DNA of 49,409 bases from Conexibacter sp. (GCA_025964325.1 JAOPZA010000008.1:1-49409), one strand, 5' to 3'. Positions 7,673-16,460 are shown, counted from the first letter of the stretch. The notes: a model not told the origin generated them from the letters alone. A program made the numbers and translations.

Positions 7673-8839
7673 TCAGGGCGTGAACGGCGTACCGGGCACG
7701 CTGGCCGGCCCGTCCGCTCCGGTCAGCCAGCGCACGACGCTCGCGCCGACGTCGGCGAGCGGGCCGTCGTGGCGGCCGCCCCGATCGCCGGCGAAGCGGG
7801 CCAGCAGCGGCGCGTGCTCGCGCGTGTGGTCGGTGCCGGGGTGCAGGGGATCGCAGCCGTGGTCGGCCGTCAGCACCAGCAGGTCGTGGGGGCCGAGCAG
7901 CGCCAGCCACTCCGTCACGGCGGCGTCGATCGCCCGGAGCGCGGCATGGAAGCCTGCGATGTCCTTGCGGTGGCCGTAGACCTGGTCGGTCTCGATCAGG
8001 TTCGTGAACACGAAGCCGCCATCGAGGCCCCGCAGCAGCGCGGTCGTGGAGGCGATCGCCTCCGCGTTCGTGGCGCCGGGATGCGCCTCGTCGACGCCTC
8101 CGGGGAAGAGCTGCGCGACCTTCCCGACCGCGTGCACCGGCACGCCGCGGGCGCGGAGCGTGTCGAGATGGCTGGCGGCGGGCGGCGTGAGCGTGAAGTC
8201 GCGGCGGCCGTCGGTGCGCTCGAAGTCGCCCTCGCGCCCGTCGAACGGCCGCGCGATCACCCGGCCGACCGCGTGCTCGCCGGTCATCAGGCGTCGGACC
8301 GCCGCGCAGGCGGCGTGCAGCTCCTCGCCTGTGACCGCCTCGACGTGCGCGGCGATCTGCAGCACCGAGTCCTGCGAGGTGTAGACGATCAGCGCGCCGT
8401 CGCGGCGCGCCCGCTCCCCCAGCTCCTCGATCGCGCTGAGGCCGTCGCTCGTCGCGTTGCCGATCACGCGTCGGCCGGTGACGCGCTCGATCGCGGCGAT
8501 CAGCTCGGACGGGAAGCCGTGCGGATAGGTCGGCAGCGGCGCCGGCGCGACGACGCCCATCAGCTCCCAGTGGCCGGTCGTCGAGTCCTTCCCCGGGCCG
8601 AGCGGATGGAGGCGCCCGTGGAGCACCGGCGCGGAGGTCGGGGGGACGCCGTCGAGCGCGACGATCGAGCCGAGTCCGAGCGCCTGCAGCTGCGGCAGGT
8701 CGAGCCCGCCCGCCTCCCGGGCGAGGTGGACGAGCGTGTTCGTGCCGGCGTCGCCGTAGTCGGCGGCGTCGGGCAGCGCACCGACGCCGCAGGCGTCGAG
8801 GACGACGACGACCGCACGCCGGGCCGCCGGCGCGCTCAC
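7673..8839 (-). CDS. deoB: Phosphopentomutase
   Basis: Interconverts ribose-1-phosphate or deoxyribose-1-phosphate with the 5-phosphates in nucleoside salvage, using two metal ions. It has 388 residues of the alkaline-phosphatase superfamily: VVVLDACGVGALPDAADYGD at the N-terminus (metal ligand Asp), KDSTTGHWE (the phosphorylated Thr region), and TADHGCDPLHPGTDHTREHAPLL near the C-terminus (metal ligands). Start is GTG at 8839, giving a 4-base GTGA overlap with the xerD stop, so translation is probably coupled. A longer same-strand reading frame through xerD is an artefact. Confidence 0.96.
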   Translation of the reverse strand: MSAPAARRAVVVVLDACGVGALPDAADYGDAGTNTLVHLAREAGGLDLPQLQALGLGSIVALDGVPPTSAPVLHGRLHPLGPGKDSTTGHWELMGVVAPAPLPTYPHGFPSELIAAIERVTGRRVIGNATSDGLSAIEELGERARRDGALIVYTSQDSVLQIAAHVEAVTGEELHAACAAVRRLMTGEHAVGRVIARPFDGREGDFERTDGRRDFTLTPPAASHLDTLRARGVPVHAVGKVAQLFPGGVDEAHPGATNAEAIASTTALLRGLDGGFVFTNLIETDQVYGHRKDIAGFHAALRAIDAAVTEWLALLGPHDLLVLTADHGCDPLHPGTDHTREHAPLLARFAGDRGGRHDGPLADVGASVVRWLTGADGPASVPGTPFTP

Positions 8840-9792
8840 CGGGTCGCGGGGTCGGCCGTTGCCCGCGGGTGGGCGGCGAAGTAGACGTCGCGCAGCCGGT
8901 CGGCCGACAGGTGCGTGTAGATCTGCGTCGTGGCGATGTCGGCGTGGCCGAGCATCTCCTGCAGCGAGCGCAGGTCGCAGCCGCCGGCCAGCAGATGCGT
9001 GGCGAACGTGTGGCGCAGCGTGTGCGGGCTCATCCTGTCGGCCAGCCCGGCGCTGCGCGCGTGGCGCTGGACGATCTTGTAGAGGCCCTGGCGCGTGAGG
9101 CCCTGGCCGCGCTGGTTGACGAACAGGTGGCGCTCCTCGCGCAGGCCGACGAGCTGCGGGCGGCCGCGCACGAGGTAGGCGCGCAGCGCCTCGAGCGCCT
9201 TGCTGCCGATCGGCACGAGCCGCTCCTTCGCGCCCTTGCCGTTCGCGCGCAGGACGCCCTCGTCGAGATCGATCTCGTCGAGCTGGATCCCGACCGCCTC
9301 GGAGGCGCGCAGGCCGCAGGCGTACATCAGCTCGAGCAGCGCGCGGTCGCGCAGCGCCGGCGGGCTCGCGCCGGTCGGCTGCGCCAGCAGCAGCCGCACC
9401 TCGTCGCGCGAGAGGACCTTCGGCAGGCGCTTGTCGCGCGGCGGGCCCTTCAGCTCGGCGGTCGGGTCGCGCTCGAGGATCTCCTCGCGGCGCAGGTGCC
9501 GGTAGAACGACCGCAGGCAGGCGACCTTGCGCTGGATCGTCGTGGAGGCGGCCGGCGGCCGTCCGGCGCCGCCCGCGGCCAGCTCGCCGACGAACTGCGC
9601 GAGATCGCCGTGGTCGACCTCGAGGGCCTGCTTCCCCGAGCGGGCGAGCCAGGCGCCGTACTGCAGCAGGTCGGAGCGGTAGGCCTCGAGCGTGTTGCGG
9701 CTGAGGCCGCGCTCCAGCTCCAGGTACGCGATGAAGTCGAGCACGAGATCCTCGAAGGAGCCGGCCCGAAGGGGAGCGATCACCGATGTCAT
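8836..9792 (-). CDS. xerD: Tyrosine recombinase XerD
   Basis: Site-specific recombinase that resolves chromosome dimers at dif with a partner such as XerC. The 318 residues have the N-terminal SAM-like core-binding domain (FIAYLELERGLSRNTLEAYR) and a complete catalytic set: Arg162, Lys186, His257, Arg260, His283 and nucleophile Tyr292. No mobile element surrounds it. Position after the Nudix gene matches the mycobacterial xerD, so a housekeeping role is likely. Start is ATG at 9792. Confidence 0.95.
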   Translation of the reverse strand: MTSVIAPLRAGSFEDLVLDFIAYLELERGLSRNTLEAYRSDLLQYGAWLARSGKQALEVDHGDLAQFVGELAAGGAGRPPAASTTIQRKVACLRSFYRHLRREEILERDPTAELKGPPRDKRLPKVLSRDEVRLLLAQPTGASPPALRDRALLELMYACGLRASEAVGIQLDEIDLDEGVLRANGKGAKERLVPIGSKALEALRAYLVRGRPQLVGLREERHLFVNQRGQGLTRQGLYKIVQRHARSAGLADRMSPHTLRHTFATHLLAGGCDLRSLQEMLGHADIATTQIYTHLSADRLRDVYFAAHPRATADPATR

Positions 9793-9846
9793 GCCGCTCC
9801 GTTGTTCTGCCCGGCGGCGCAGGCTCCTGCCCGCGCACGCAGTCGG

Positions 9847-10377
9847 TCAGGAACGAAGGCGCAGCAACAGCAGCCCGGTCAGCGACTTCGCGTCGTCGCA
9901 GGCGGCGATCGCGTCATCGAGTCGGTCGAGCGGCCACGGGACGATCTCGATCCGCTCGTCGTCGTCGATCTCCGGTCGCCGGACGTCCGCGAGGTCGGTC
10001 GCGAGGTAGAGCTCGAGCCGCTCCTCGATGAAGCCGGGGCTCGTGTAGAAGCCCTTCAGGTGCTCCCACGTCCCCGCCGCCTTGCCGATCTCCTCCGCCA
10101 GCTCGCGCTTGGCGGTCTCGAGCGGCGGCTCGTCCTCGACGTCGCGCTTGCCGGCCGGGATCTCGAGCAGCCCCGCCTCGCCGACCGCCTCGCGCGGCTG
10201 GCGCACGAGCCAGACGTGCTCGCCGTCGTGCGCGACGATCCCGACGGCGCCCGGATGGCCGACGATCTCGCGCGTGACGACCGCGCCGTCCGCATGGCGG
10301 AAGCGGTCGTTGCGGACCGACAGGATGCGGCCGCGCCAGACGGTCTCCGAGTCGATGCGTTGGAATTCGTCGCTCAT
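9847..10377 (-). CDS. Nudix hydrolase (ADP-ribose pyrophosphatase type)
   Basis: Hydrolyses nucleoside diphosphate-X compounds, most likely ADP-ribose. It has 176 residues. The Nudix box is AGKRDVEDEPPLETAKRELA then EEIG, with one extra residue between the first Gly and the Arg compared with the standard GX5EX7REUXEE spacing. The following GFYTSPGFIEERLELYLA is typical of ADP-ribose pyrophosphatases. Start is ATG at 10377, overlapping the stop of a 16-codon mini-ORF. A longer frame reaching 10539 would overlap the DUF3866 gene and is not supported. Confidence 0.9.
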   Translation of the reverse strand: MSDEFQRIDSETVWRGRILSVRNDRFRHADGAVVTREIVGHPGAVGIVAHDGEHVWLVRQPREAVGEAGLLEIPAGKRDVEDEPPLETAKRELAEEIGKAAGTWEHLKGFYTSPGFIEERLELYLATDLADVRRPEIDDDERIEIVPWPLDRLDDAIAACDDAKSLTGLLLLRLRS

Positions 10378-10424
10378 GACAGCACAGTGGCAGGAGTGGT
10401 TTCGGCGACGAGCGTGTCGCTCAC
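10374..10424 (-). CDS. Possible 16-codon coupling ORF between the DUF3866 and Nudix genes
   Basis: GTG at 10424 overlaps the DUF3866 stop as GTGA, and its TGA (10374-10376) overlaps the Nudix ATG as ATGA. The encoded peptide is MSDTLVAETTPATVLS. It bridges the only gap in this part of the operon with the same 4-base overlaps seen between the full genes. It has no Shine-Dalgarno. Chance is possible in a 43-base gap, so this is a candidate only. Confidence 0.35.
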   Translation of the reverse strand: MSDTLVAETTPATVLS

Positions 10425-11458
10425 GGCAGCAGGGCGGCGGTCGCGGTCCCGGCGGCGAGCGCCGCGGCGAAGAAGAGGCGGTCCTCGTCCAGCTCGCGGC
10501 CCATCGTCCGGCTCGGCAGTCCACTGGAACGGTAGCCATCGACGTCGGCCTCCGCGTCGTGGACCTCGTGTCCCCGAGCGCGCGCGGCCTCGAGGTCGTC
10601 CGCCAGCCCGATCGGCGCGCCCGCCGGGACGGGCAGCGTGACGGGTGCCAGCAGCAGCTCGAGCACGATGCGCGTGTGGTGCGAGATCCCGCGGTGGCGC
10701 TCGCGCGCGTCGCCCTCCGACATGCGCGCCACGAGGACGGTCGGGCAGCCGAGCGCGAGCGCGGCGTGCGCCGAGTCGAGCGCGACGATCCCGCCGTGGC
10801 CGAGCGCCGAGCCGGAGCCGAGGATCCCCGGCCCGGGGCCGACGAGCGCGACGTCCCAACCGCGCTCCGCGATCCCGTCGTGGACGCCGCCGGCCGTCGT
10901 GATCGCCTCGCGCGCGCCGCCGTACGCCGCGCCCGCCGTCACGTGGTCGGCCAGCAGGCCTCGCACGCGCAGCTCGCGGACGGTGTCCGACAGCGCCCCA
11001 GGGAGCGCGCCGCCGGCGGTCTGCACGTAGCCGACGCGCGCGCCGGGCCGCGCCTGGGCGAGCGCCCAGGCGAGCGGCGCGAGCTGGCCGTGCAGCGAGA
11101 AGACGGCCGCCGGACGCCCGAGCGGCACCGCCAGCCGCTCCCGCTCGACCGGCAGGACCGCGTGCTGGAGGCTCGTGTAGTTGAGCTTCATCACGTGCGC
11201 CTCCGGGCTCGTCTCCCCCGTCAGCCCGCGTGTGAGGTTGACGTGCACGAGGTCGAAGCCGCCGGAGCCGAGCGCGAGATCGCGCGCCTCGACGTTGACG
11301 ACGACCTCGTCGCCGGCCTCGCACGGCCCGATCAGCGCCGTGTCGGCGAGCGCCGGACGCCGCTCGCCGCCGACCTCGACCTCGACGCGCTGCATCGGCG
11401 CGCTGGCAGGGTGCGCGGGGTCGTTCCCGACGACCACCCCGTGACGCAGCTTCAGCAC
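10421..11458 (-). CDS. DUF3866 family protein
   Basis: A conserved protein of 345 residues, recognised as DUF3866, a family of unknown function found in actinobacteria and Firmicutes. It opens with a possible beta-rich region ([11 protein letters not shown]...RPALADTALIG). A larger alpha/beta part follows with Gly-rich turns (HVMKLNYTSLQHAV, VGPGPGILGSGSALGHGG, HRGISHHTRIVLE). No transmembrane segment or signal peptide is seen. GTG at 11458 overlaps the M20 peptidase stop by 7 bases. Its place between pyrG/M20 and Nudix/xerD is in a conserved block but gives no clear function. Confidence 0.88.
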   Translation of the reverse strand: MLKLRHGVVVGNDPAHPASAPMQRVEVEVGGERRPALADTALIGPCEAGDEVVVNVEARDLALGSGGFDLVHVNLTRGLTGETSPEAHVMKLNYTSLQHAVLPVERERLAVPLGRPAAVFSLHGQLAPLAWALAQARPGARVGYVQTAGGALPGALSDTVRELRVRGLLADHVTAGAAYGGAREAITTAGGVHDGIAERGWDVALVGPGPGILGSGSALGHGGIVALDSAHAALALGCPTVLVARMSEGDARERHRGISHHTRIVLELLLAPVTLPVPAGAPIGLADDLEAARARGHEVHDAEADVDGYRSSGLPSRTMGRELDEDRLFFAAALAAGTATAALLP

Positions 11459-12591
11459 TGCTCGGCGGCGGTGTCGAGCAGCGTGAGCGCGACGTCGAGC
11501 ATCTCGTCGAGCGCGGCGACCGCGACCCGCTCGTCGGGCTGGTGGGCGCGCTCGGTGCCGTTCGCGAGGTTGAGGCAGGGGAAGCCGCCGACCAGCAGCG
11601 CGTTCGCGTCGGAGCCGCCACCGGTGACGATCCGGCGCGGCGTGTGGCCGCGAGCGCGGAGCGCGGCCTCGGCCGCCAGCAGCTCGGGGGCGGTCGGCTT
11701 GACGCGGAAGCCGCGGAACAGCTGCTCCACGATCACGTCGACGTCGCAGCCGACGGCGTTGGCGCCGTCGTGGAGGTGGTCGACGAGCTCGGCGACGACT
11801 GCCTCGACCCTCGCCTCCTCCAGGCTGCGCGCCTCGCCGACGACCCGGCAGTGCTCGGGCACGACGTTGACGCCCGAGCCGCCCTCGATCAGGCCGACGT
11901 TGGCGGTCGTCTCGGCGTCGAGCCGGCCCAGCGTCATCGCGGCGATCGCCTTCGCCGCGGCCGCGATCGCGCTGCGGCCGTCCTCCGGACGGATCCCGGC
12001 GTGCGCGGCGACGCCGTGGAACTCGCCGACGACGCGGTGGTAGGTCGGCGCTGCGACGATCACCTCGCCGATCGGCGTCGCGTGGTCGAAGACGTAGCCG
12101 AAGGCGCTGCGCAGGCGGCTGACGTCGAAGGCCTTCGCGCCCGCGAGCGCGTTCTCCTCGCTGACGGTGAAGAGCAGCTCGAGCGGGATCGGCGGCGGCT
12201 CGGCGAGCGCACGGCGCGCGACCGCCAGCATGACGGCGACCGCCGCTTTGTTGTCGGCGCCGAGGATCGCCTCGTGGCGGTTCTCCCAGCCGTCGCCGAC
12301 CAGGACCGGCTCGACCGGCCCGGTCAGCGGGACGGTGTCGAGGTGGGCGCAGAGCAGGACCCCGCGCTCGGGCGCGCCCTCGCGCCCGGGGATGCGGGCG
12401 AGCAGGTTGCCGCAGTCGGCGCCGACCTGCGCGCCGGCGCCGTCCTCCTCGACGGCGACGCCGAGGCCGCGCAGCTCAGCGGCGACGCGGTCGCCGCACG
12501 CGCGCTCGCGGCCGTACGGGCTCTCGATCGCGCACAGCTCGGCGAAGAGCGCGCCGAGCCGGCGGCGTTCGCCCTCCTCGGCGCGCCTCAC
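11452..12591 (-). CDS. M20 family metallopeptidase (PepT-like)
   Basis: A cytoplasmic zinc aminopeptidase of 379 residues related to tripeptidase T. Metal-site motifs are in order: CAHLDTVP (His, Asp), [10 protein letters not shown] (bridging Asp), [15 protein letters not shown] (catalytic Glu and ligand Glu), FDHA, and [11 protein letters not shown] with a late ligand region [13 protein letters not shown]. The dimerisation domain is the middle segment beginning [23 protein letters not shown] at 12591 overlaps the pyrG stop as GTGA, so it is translated with CTP synthase. The substrate is not evident. Confidence 0.9.
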   Translation of the reverse strand: MRRAEEGERRRLGALFAELCAIESPYGRERACGDRVAAELRGLGVAVEEDGAGAQVGADCGNLLARIPGREGAPERGVLLCAHLDTVPLTGPVEPVLVGDGWENRHEAILGADNKAAVAVMLAVARRALAEPPPIPLELLFTVSEENALAGAKAFDVSRLRSAFGYVFDHATPIGEVIVAAPTYHRVVGEFHGVAAHAGIRPEDGRSAIAAAAKAIAAMTLGRLDAETTANVGLIEGGSGVNVVPEHCRVVGEARSLEEARVEAVVAELVDHLHDGANAVGCDVDVIVEQLFRGFRVKPTAPELLAAEAALRARGHTPRRIVTGGGSDANALLVGGFPCLNLANGTERAHQPDERVAVAALDEMLDVALTLLDTAAEQC

Positions 12592-14348
12592 GCTCCGCTA
12601 GGCCAGACGGTGGACTCGACCGGAGGGCGCGCGAGTTCGGCGCCAGCCGAACTCGCAATGGAATCGGCGCCAGCCGATTCCACGGCGCCAGCCGATTCCG
12701 CGACGTCGGCGCCGGCCGCCTGCGCGCGGTCGAGCGCGGCGCGCACGAAGCCGCGGAAGAGCGGCGCCGGGCGCTGCGGGCGCGACTTGAACTCCGGGTG
12801 GTACTGGGAGGCGACGAAGAACGGGTGCATCTCGCGCGGCAGCTCGATCGCCTCGACCAGCTGCTCGTCCGGCGACGTCCCGGAGAAGATCAGCCCGGCG
12901 CTCTCGAGCCGGCGGCGCAGGTGGTTGTTGACCTCGTAGCGGTGACGGTGGCGCTCGTAGATGACGGCCTCGTCGTAGAGCTCGCGGACGCGCGTGTCCT
13001 CGTGCAGCTTGACCGGGTCGGCCCCGAGCCGCATCGTTCCGCCGAGGTCGGAGATCTCCTTCTGCTCGGGCAGCAGGTCGATCACCGGATAGGGCGTCTC
13101 GGGGTCGAACTCCGTCGAGTTGGCGCCCGGCATGCCGGCGACGTGGCGGGCGAACTCGGCGACCGCGATCTGCATCCCGAGGCAGATCCCGAGGTACGGG
13201 ATCCCGGCCTCGCGCGCGACCCGCGCGGCGGCGACCTTGCCCTCGATGCCGCGACCGCCGAAGCCGCCGGGGATCAGGATGCCGTCGGCGTGCGAGAGCT
13301 TCTCGCGCGCCTCCTCGTTCTCGAGCTGCTCGGAGTCGATCCAGTCGACCTCGACCTTCGCGCCGTGCTCGATGGCGGCGTGGCGCAGCGACTCGACGAC
13401 CGAGAGGTAGGCGTCCTCGAGCTTCACGTACTTGCCGACGAGCGCGATCCGGACCGGCTCGGTCGCCTCCTCGGCGCGCCGCGTGAGGTCCTCCCAGCCG
13501 CTCAGGTCGGGCGCCGGGGCGTCGATCCGGAAGTGGTCGAGGACGAAGTCGTCGACGCCCTGCTCGCGGTAGTTGAGCGGGACCTTGTAGATGTCGTCGA
13601 CGTCCGAGGCGGAGACGATCGCCTCGATCGGCAGACTGGCGAAGAGCGCGATCTTCTTGCGGATGTCCTTCGACAGGCGGCCCTCGGAGCGGCACATCAG
13701 CATGTCGGGCGCGATCCCGATGCGGCGCAGCTCCTGCACCGAGTGCTGCGTCGGCTTCGTCTTCAACTCGCCGGCGTGGCCGATGTAGGGCACGAGCGTG
13801 AGGTGGATGAACATGCAGTTGCGGCGGCCGACGTCGACCGGGAACTGGCGGATCGCCTCGAGGAACGGCAGCGACTCGATGTCGCCGACGGTCCCGCCGA
13901 TCTCGGTGATGACGACGTCGACGTCGCTCGCGTCGGCCATCAGCTTGACGCGCTGCTTGATCTCGTCCGTGATGTGCGGGACGACCTGGACGGTGCCGCC
14001 GAGGTAGTCGCCGCGGCGCTCGCGCCGGATCACCGAGTTGTAGATGCCGCCCGCCGTGACGTTCGAGCCGCGGCGCGCGTTGACGTCCGTGAAGCGCTCG
14101 TAGTGGCCGAGGTCGAGGTCGGTCTCGGCGCCGTCCTCGGTCACGAAGACCTCGCCGTGCTGGTAGGGCGACATCGTCCCGGGATCTACGTTGATGTACG
14201 GGTCGAGCTTCTGGAGCTGGACGGTCAGGCCGCGTGCGACGAGCAGCCGCCCCAGCGAGGATGCCGCGATCCCCTTGCCGAGCGACGACACGACTCCCCC
14301 CGTGATGAAGATGAAACGGGTCGTGCCGCTGGTGGGGACGTCAGGCAT
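12588..14348 (-). CDS. pyrG: CTP synthase
   Basis: Makes CTP from UTP, ATP and glutamine. It has 586 residues. The N-terminal synthetase domain begins [19 protein letters not shown]; the C-terminal class I glutamine amidotransferase has nucleophile Cys389 (LGICLGMQ) and the His517/Glu519 pair (QYHPEF). ATG at 14348 is chosen because GGAGGAA lies 9 bases upstream; an in-frame TTG at 14366 would precede that site. The last 40 or so residues are an Ala/Ser/Glu-rich tail encoded largely by DNA hairpin repeats (12631-12700), which is unusual. Its start overlaps the end of the glycosyltransferase gene. Confidence 0.97.
   Translation of the reverse strand: MPDVPTSGTTRFIFITGGVVSSLGKGIAASSLGRLLVARGLTVQLQKLDPYINVDPGTMSPYQHGEVFVTEDGAETDLDLGHYERFTDVNARRGSNVTAGGIYNSVIRRERRGDYLGGTVQVVPHITDEIKQRVKLMADASDVDVVITEIGGTVGDIESLPFLEAIRQFPVDVGRRNCMFIHLTLVPYIGHAGELKTKPTQHSVQELRRIGIAPDMLMCRSEGRLSKDIRKKIALFASLPIEAIVSASDVDDIYKVPLNYREQGVDDFVLDHFRIDAPAPDLSGWEDLTRRAEEATEPVRIALVGKYVKLEDAYLSVVESLRHAAIEHGAKVEVDWIDSEQLENEEAREKLSHADGILIPGGFGGRGIEGKVAAARVAREAGIPYLGICLGMQIAVAEFARHVAGMPGANSTEFDPETPYPVIDLLPEQKEISDLGGTMRLGADPVKLHEDTRVRELYDEAVIYERHRHRYEVNNHLRRRLESAGLIFSGTSPDEQLVEAIELPREMHPFFVASQYHPEFKSRPQRPAPLFRGFVRAALDRAQAAGADVAESAGAVESAGADSIASSAGAELARPPVESTVWPSGA
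12631..12700. repeat. Hairpin repeats inside the pyrG 3' end
   Basis: GCGAGTTCGGC/GCCGAACTCGC (12631-12656) and TGGAATCGGC/GCCGATTCCA (12659-12682) are perfect inverted repeats, both with the loop GCCA on the plus strand. A partial third copy follows: CGGCGCCAGCCGATTCC at 12665 is repeated at 12683. They encode the low-complexity tail of CTP synthase and share the loop and closing GGC/GCC pairs with hairpins at 7600 and 17655. Confidence 0.8.
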
Positions 14349-15174
14349 GCGTGGGGTTCCTCCCAAACGAGTCTAGATGACGAAGGACGGGGGTTCGCTC
14401 GATCAGCGCCGAGAGCGATCGAAACTCACCGTAGACGGTGATCGCGAGGATCACCGCGAGCGCGATCGCCTGCCCGGCGGTCGAGAGCGTCAGGATCAGC
14501 CAGAGGCCGGCGAGGCCGCCGATCACGTTCGCGCCGGTGTCGCCGAGCATGGCACGCTCGCGCAGGTCGTAGAGGCCGGCGACCAGGACGGGCGCCGCGA
14601 AGAGGCCGAGCGCCTCGAGCGGCCGCGTGTCCCAGGCGCCGAGCGTGAGGCCGGCGCCGAGCAGCGCGAACGCCTTCGCGGCGCGGCCGGGACGCAGGTC
14701 GAGCAGATTGAAGAGGTTGGTCGCGAGCACCAGCAGCGCGACCGCGAGCAGGTACTGGCCGGCGCCGTAGCCGCGATCGCTGAGGCCGTAGAGCGCGAGC
14801 CCGAGCGAGCCGACCGCCTTCAGCGCGCCGGTGCTGAAGCTGCCCGACGCGACCGCCGCCCCGTGGCCGCGCCAGCCCCGCGAGCGGCCCGCGAGCAGGT
14901 CGTCGGCGAGCCCGAGGAACGCGACGCCGAGCACGTAGGTGGCGACGAGCCCCAGCTCCGGCCGCAGGAGCCGTGCGTCGGCCAGCTGCTGCAGCGCTGC
15001 GAGCGGCACGAGCGCGGCCAGCGCGGCGGCCAGGATCGCGATCCCGGCGGGGAACGGAAGCCGGGCGCCGCGGTAGTTCTCGCGCACGAGACCCTCGGCG
15101 CCGAGGTGACGCAGGACCGCGGGCATGAGCACGATCGCGGCCGCGAGCGCGACGAGAGTCGGGAGCAGGTGCAC
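14341..15174 (-). CDS. MraY/WecA-like glycosyl-phosphate transferase family protein
   Basis: A polytopic membrane protein of 277 residues with about nine or ten hydrophobic segments. It shows the polyprenyl-phosphate sugar-phosphotransferase hallmarks: the Asp-Asp pair in [10 protein letters not shown], the [17 protein letters not shown] loop (equivalent to NxxNxxDG), and [14 protein letters not shown]. It may transfer a sugar phosphate to a lipid carrier, but it is short and diverged from MraY, so the substrate is unknown. GTG at 15174 lies 10 nt after TAGCTA. The end overlaps the pyrG start by 8 bases and contains its ribosome binding site. Mycobacteria lack a gene at this point between mctB and pyrG. 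Confidence 0.82.
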   Translation of the reverse strand: MHLLPTLVALAAAIVLMPAVLRHLGAEGLVRENYRGARLPFPAGIAILAAALAALVPLAALQQLADARLLRPELGLVATYVLGVAFLGLADDLLAGRSRGWRGHGAAVASGSFSTGALKAVGSLGLALYGLSDRGYGAGQYLLAVALLVLATNLFNLLDLRPGRAAKAFALLGAGLTLGAWDTRPLEALGLFAAPVLVAGLYDLRERAMLGDTGANVIGGLAGLWLILTLSTAGQAIALAVILAITVYGEFRSLSALIERTPVLRHLDSFGRNPTHA

Positions 15175-15184
15175 GCGGGAACGG

Positions 15185-15190
15185 TAGCTA
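15185..15190 (-). promoter_or_regulatory. Probable -10 element of the MraY-like gene
   Basis: TAGCTA, 10 nt before the GTG at 15174, just downstream (in gene direction) of the repeat array. It would let the glycosyltransferase and pyrG be transcribed separately from steA-steB. Confidence 0.4.
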
Positions 15191-15210
15191 CGAAGGCGGA
15201 CGCCGCGGGC

Positions 15211-15429
15211 GGAAGCCCGCGGCCTGCGGCCGTGGCTTCCGTCGGAAGAACTCGCCCAGGGCCTGCGGAAGCCTGCGGCCTGCGGCCTTGGCGTCCGTCG
15301 GAAGAACTCGCCCAGGGCCTGCGGAAGCCCGCGGCCTGCGGCCTTGGCTTCCGTCGGAAGAACTCGCCCAGGGCCTGCGGAAGCCTGCGGCCTGCGGCCT
15401 TGGCTTCCGTCGGAAGAACTCGCCCAGGG
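15211..15429. repeat. Tandem array of four 56-bp units
   Basis: Units begin at 15211, 15267, 15323 and 15379 (period exactly 56; the last is slightly short). Each opens with GGAAGCC, ends its first half with GGCTTCC (GGCGTCC in copy 2) and has an inner GGCC-TGC-GGCC, so each can fold into a hairpin. The second half contains GGAAGAACTCGCCCAGGG. 56 is not a multiple of three and the array lies between two well-supported genes, so it is probably non-coding. The units have no unique spacers, so it is not CRISPR. Confidence 0.92.
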
Positions 15430-15564
15430 GCTCGTTCTTCCCAGGGCTCGTTCTTCCCCAGGGGCTCCTTCTTCCCAGGCTCGTTCTTCCCAGGGCTCGT
15501 TCTTCCCCAGGGCCTCGTTCTTCCCCTGGGGCTCGTTCTTCCCGGGGGGCTCGTTCTTCCCCAG
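15429..15564. repeat. Tandem array of eight 16-18-bp units
   Basis: Eight imperfect copies of CTCGTTCTTCCCCAGGGG directly abut the 56-bp array and end 6 bases before the steB/mctB stop codon. The core CGTTCTTCC is close to the reverse complement of the GGAAGAAC found in each 56-bp unit, so the two arrays could pair in RNA. Spacing varies by one or two bases between copies. Confidence 0.9.
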
Positions 15565-15569
15565 CTGGT

Positions 15570-16427
15570 TCAGAGCAGCGGGGGGAGCAGGCCGCCGTCG
15601 GCCGTGGGCTTCTGCCCGAAGGCGCCGCGCTGGCCCGGCAACAGTGCGAACACGAGCGCGGCGCGGCCGATCGCGTCGTCGAGGTCGTCGACGCTCGAGA
15701 CGTCGTGGGACGTGAACCACGGGACCTGCGAGGGATCGGTGTCGGTCGCCTCGACGCCGACGACCGGGATGTTGTGCTCACGAAGGCCCGCCATCAGGCC
15801 GTCCTCGAACGTCTGCGCGATCTTGGCCGCGTCGCCGTCGAGGTGCGTCGGGTCCTTCACGACGACGACGCCGTCGGCGCCGGCGAGGGTTCCGGATCCC
15901 TGCCCGAACAGGTCGTGGCGGACGGCGTTGAGGAGCTCGCCGCCCTGCGTGAACTGGATCCCGAGGCGGGCGCCGAAGGCGTGGACGACGTTCTGGTCGA
16001 CGTCGAGCGTGTTGTACGGCGTCCCCTTCGCCGCCTTCGCGAGCGCCTCGAGCTGGAGCGGCTCGCGGATCACCGAGATCGAGACGAGCTTCGCGCCGGC
16101 CGGCACGATCGCGTCGCGCGTGAGGTTCCACATGCGCTCGGAGGCGCCCCCCAGCTCGATCAGGGCGATGCGCTTGCCCTGCAGGCGGTCGGCCACCAGC
16201 GCCGGGTACGCCTCGGCCTCGAACGTCGCCCGCTGGTCGACCTTGCTCTGCGCCGTGTCGCGCTGCTGTTGCGCGTTTCTGACGTCGCTGCGCAGCGAGG
16301 CGCGAACGTCCTTCTCGGCGCTCGAGACGAGCCCCTTGTCGCCGATCGCGACCCCGAGCAGCAGCCCGATCACGAGCGCGAGGATGACGGCGACGAGCGA
16401 GAGGGCGTGGTAGCGGAAGTTCAGCAT
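15570..16427 (-). CDS. SteB/MctB family membrane-anchored protein
   Basis: A 285-residue protein with one N-terminal transmembrane segment (LVAVILALVIGLLLGVAIG, about residues 11-29), a short coiled coil (DVRNAQQQRDTAQSKVDQRA) and a large extracytoplasmic alpha/beta domain (GKRIALIELGG, ADGVVVVKDPTHLDGD). The family includes Mycobacterium MctB (Rv1698), linked to copper tolerance, and Corynebacterium SteB, which works with SteA in septal cell-wall cleavage. The gene directly follows steA, as in those genomes, which favours a cell-division role; copper is an alternative. The stop is followed by the tandem arrays. Confidence 0.87.
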   Translation of the reverse strand: MLNFRYHALSLVAVILALVIGLLLGVAIGDKGLVSSAEKDVRASLRSDVRNAQQQRDTAQSKVDQRATFEAEAYPALVADRLQGKRIALIELGGASERMWNLTRDAIVPAGAKLVSISVIREPLQLEALAKAAKGTPYNTLDVDQNVVHAFGARLGIQFTQGGELLNAVRHDLFGQGSGTLAGADGVVVVKDPTHLDGDAAKIAQTFEDGLMAGLREHNIPVVGVEATDTDPSQVPWFTSHDVSSVDDLDDAIGRAALVFALLPGQRGAFGQKPTADGGLLPPLL

Positions 16428-16460
16428 CGACGGCCGCGGAGAACGGTAACCGGTCTGCTC

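Noticed and set aside
8836-9792. XerD-like integrase marking a mobile element
   Set aside because: It sits in its conserved place after the Nudix gene, overlaps deoB, and no attachment repeats or phage genes are near.
7673-9838. Apparent 721-residue fusion ending in phosphopentomutase
   Set aside because: The upstream part reads xerD DNA in the wrong frame. The real deoB starts at GTG 8839 with a GTGA overlap to xerD.
9847-10539. Longer Nudix protein starting at 10539
   Set aside because: It would overlap the DUF3866 3' end with an Arg/Cys/Pro-rich nonsense segment. ATG at 10377 gives a normal Nudix N-terminus.
15211-15564. Possible CRISPR array
   Set aside because: Units abut with a fixed period and have no unique spacers; no cas genes are present. 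It is a minisatellite.
15188-15781. Repeat-rich protein (GEERA/GEFFRR-like peptides) read on the minus strand through the tandem arrays
   Set aside because: The 56-bp period shifts frame with every unit and the frame overlaps the end of steB/mctB and the antisense of no conserved domain. Best seen as non-coding.
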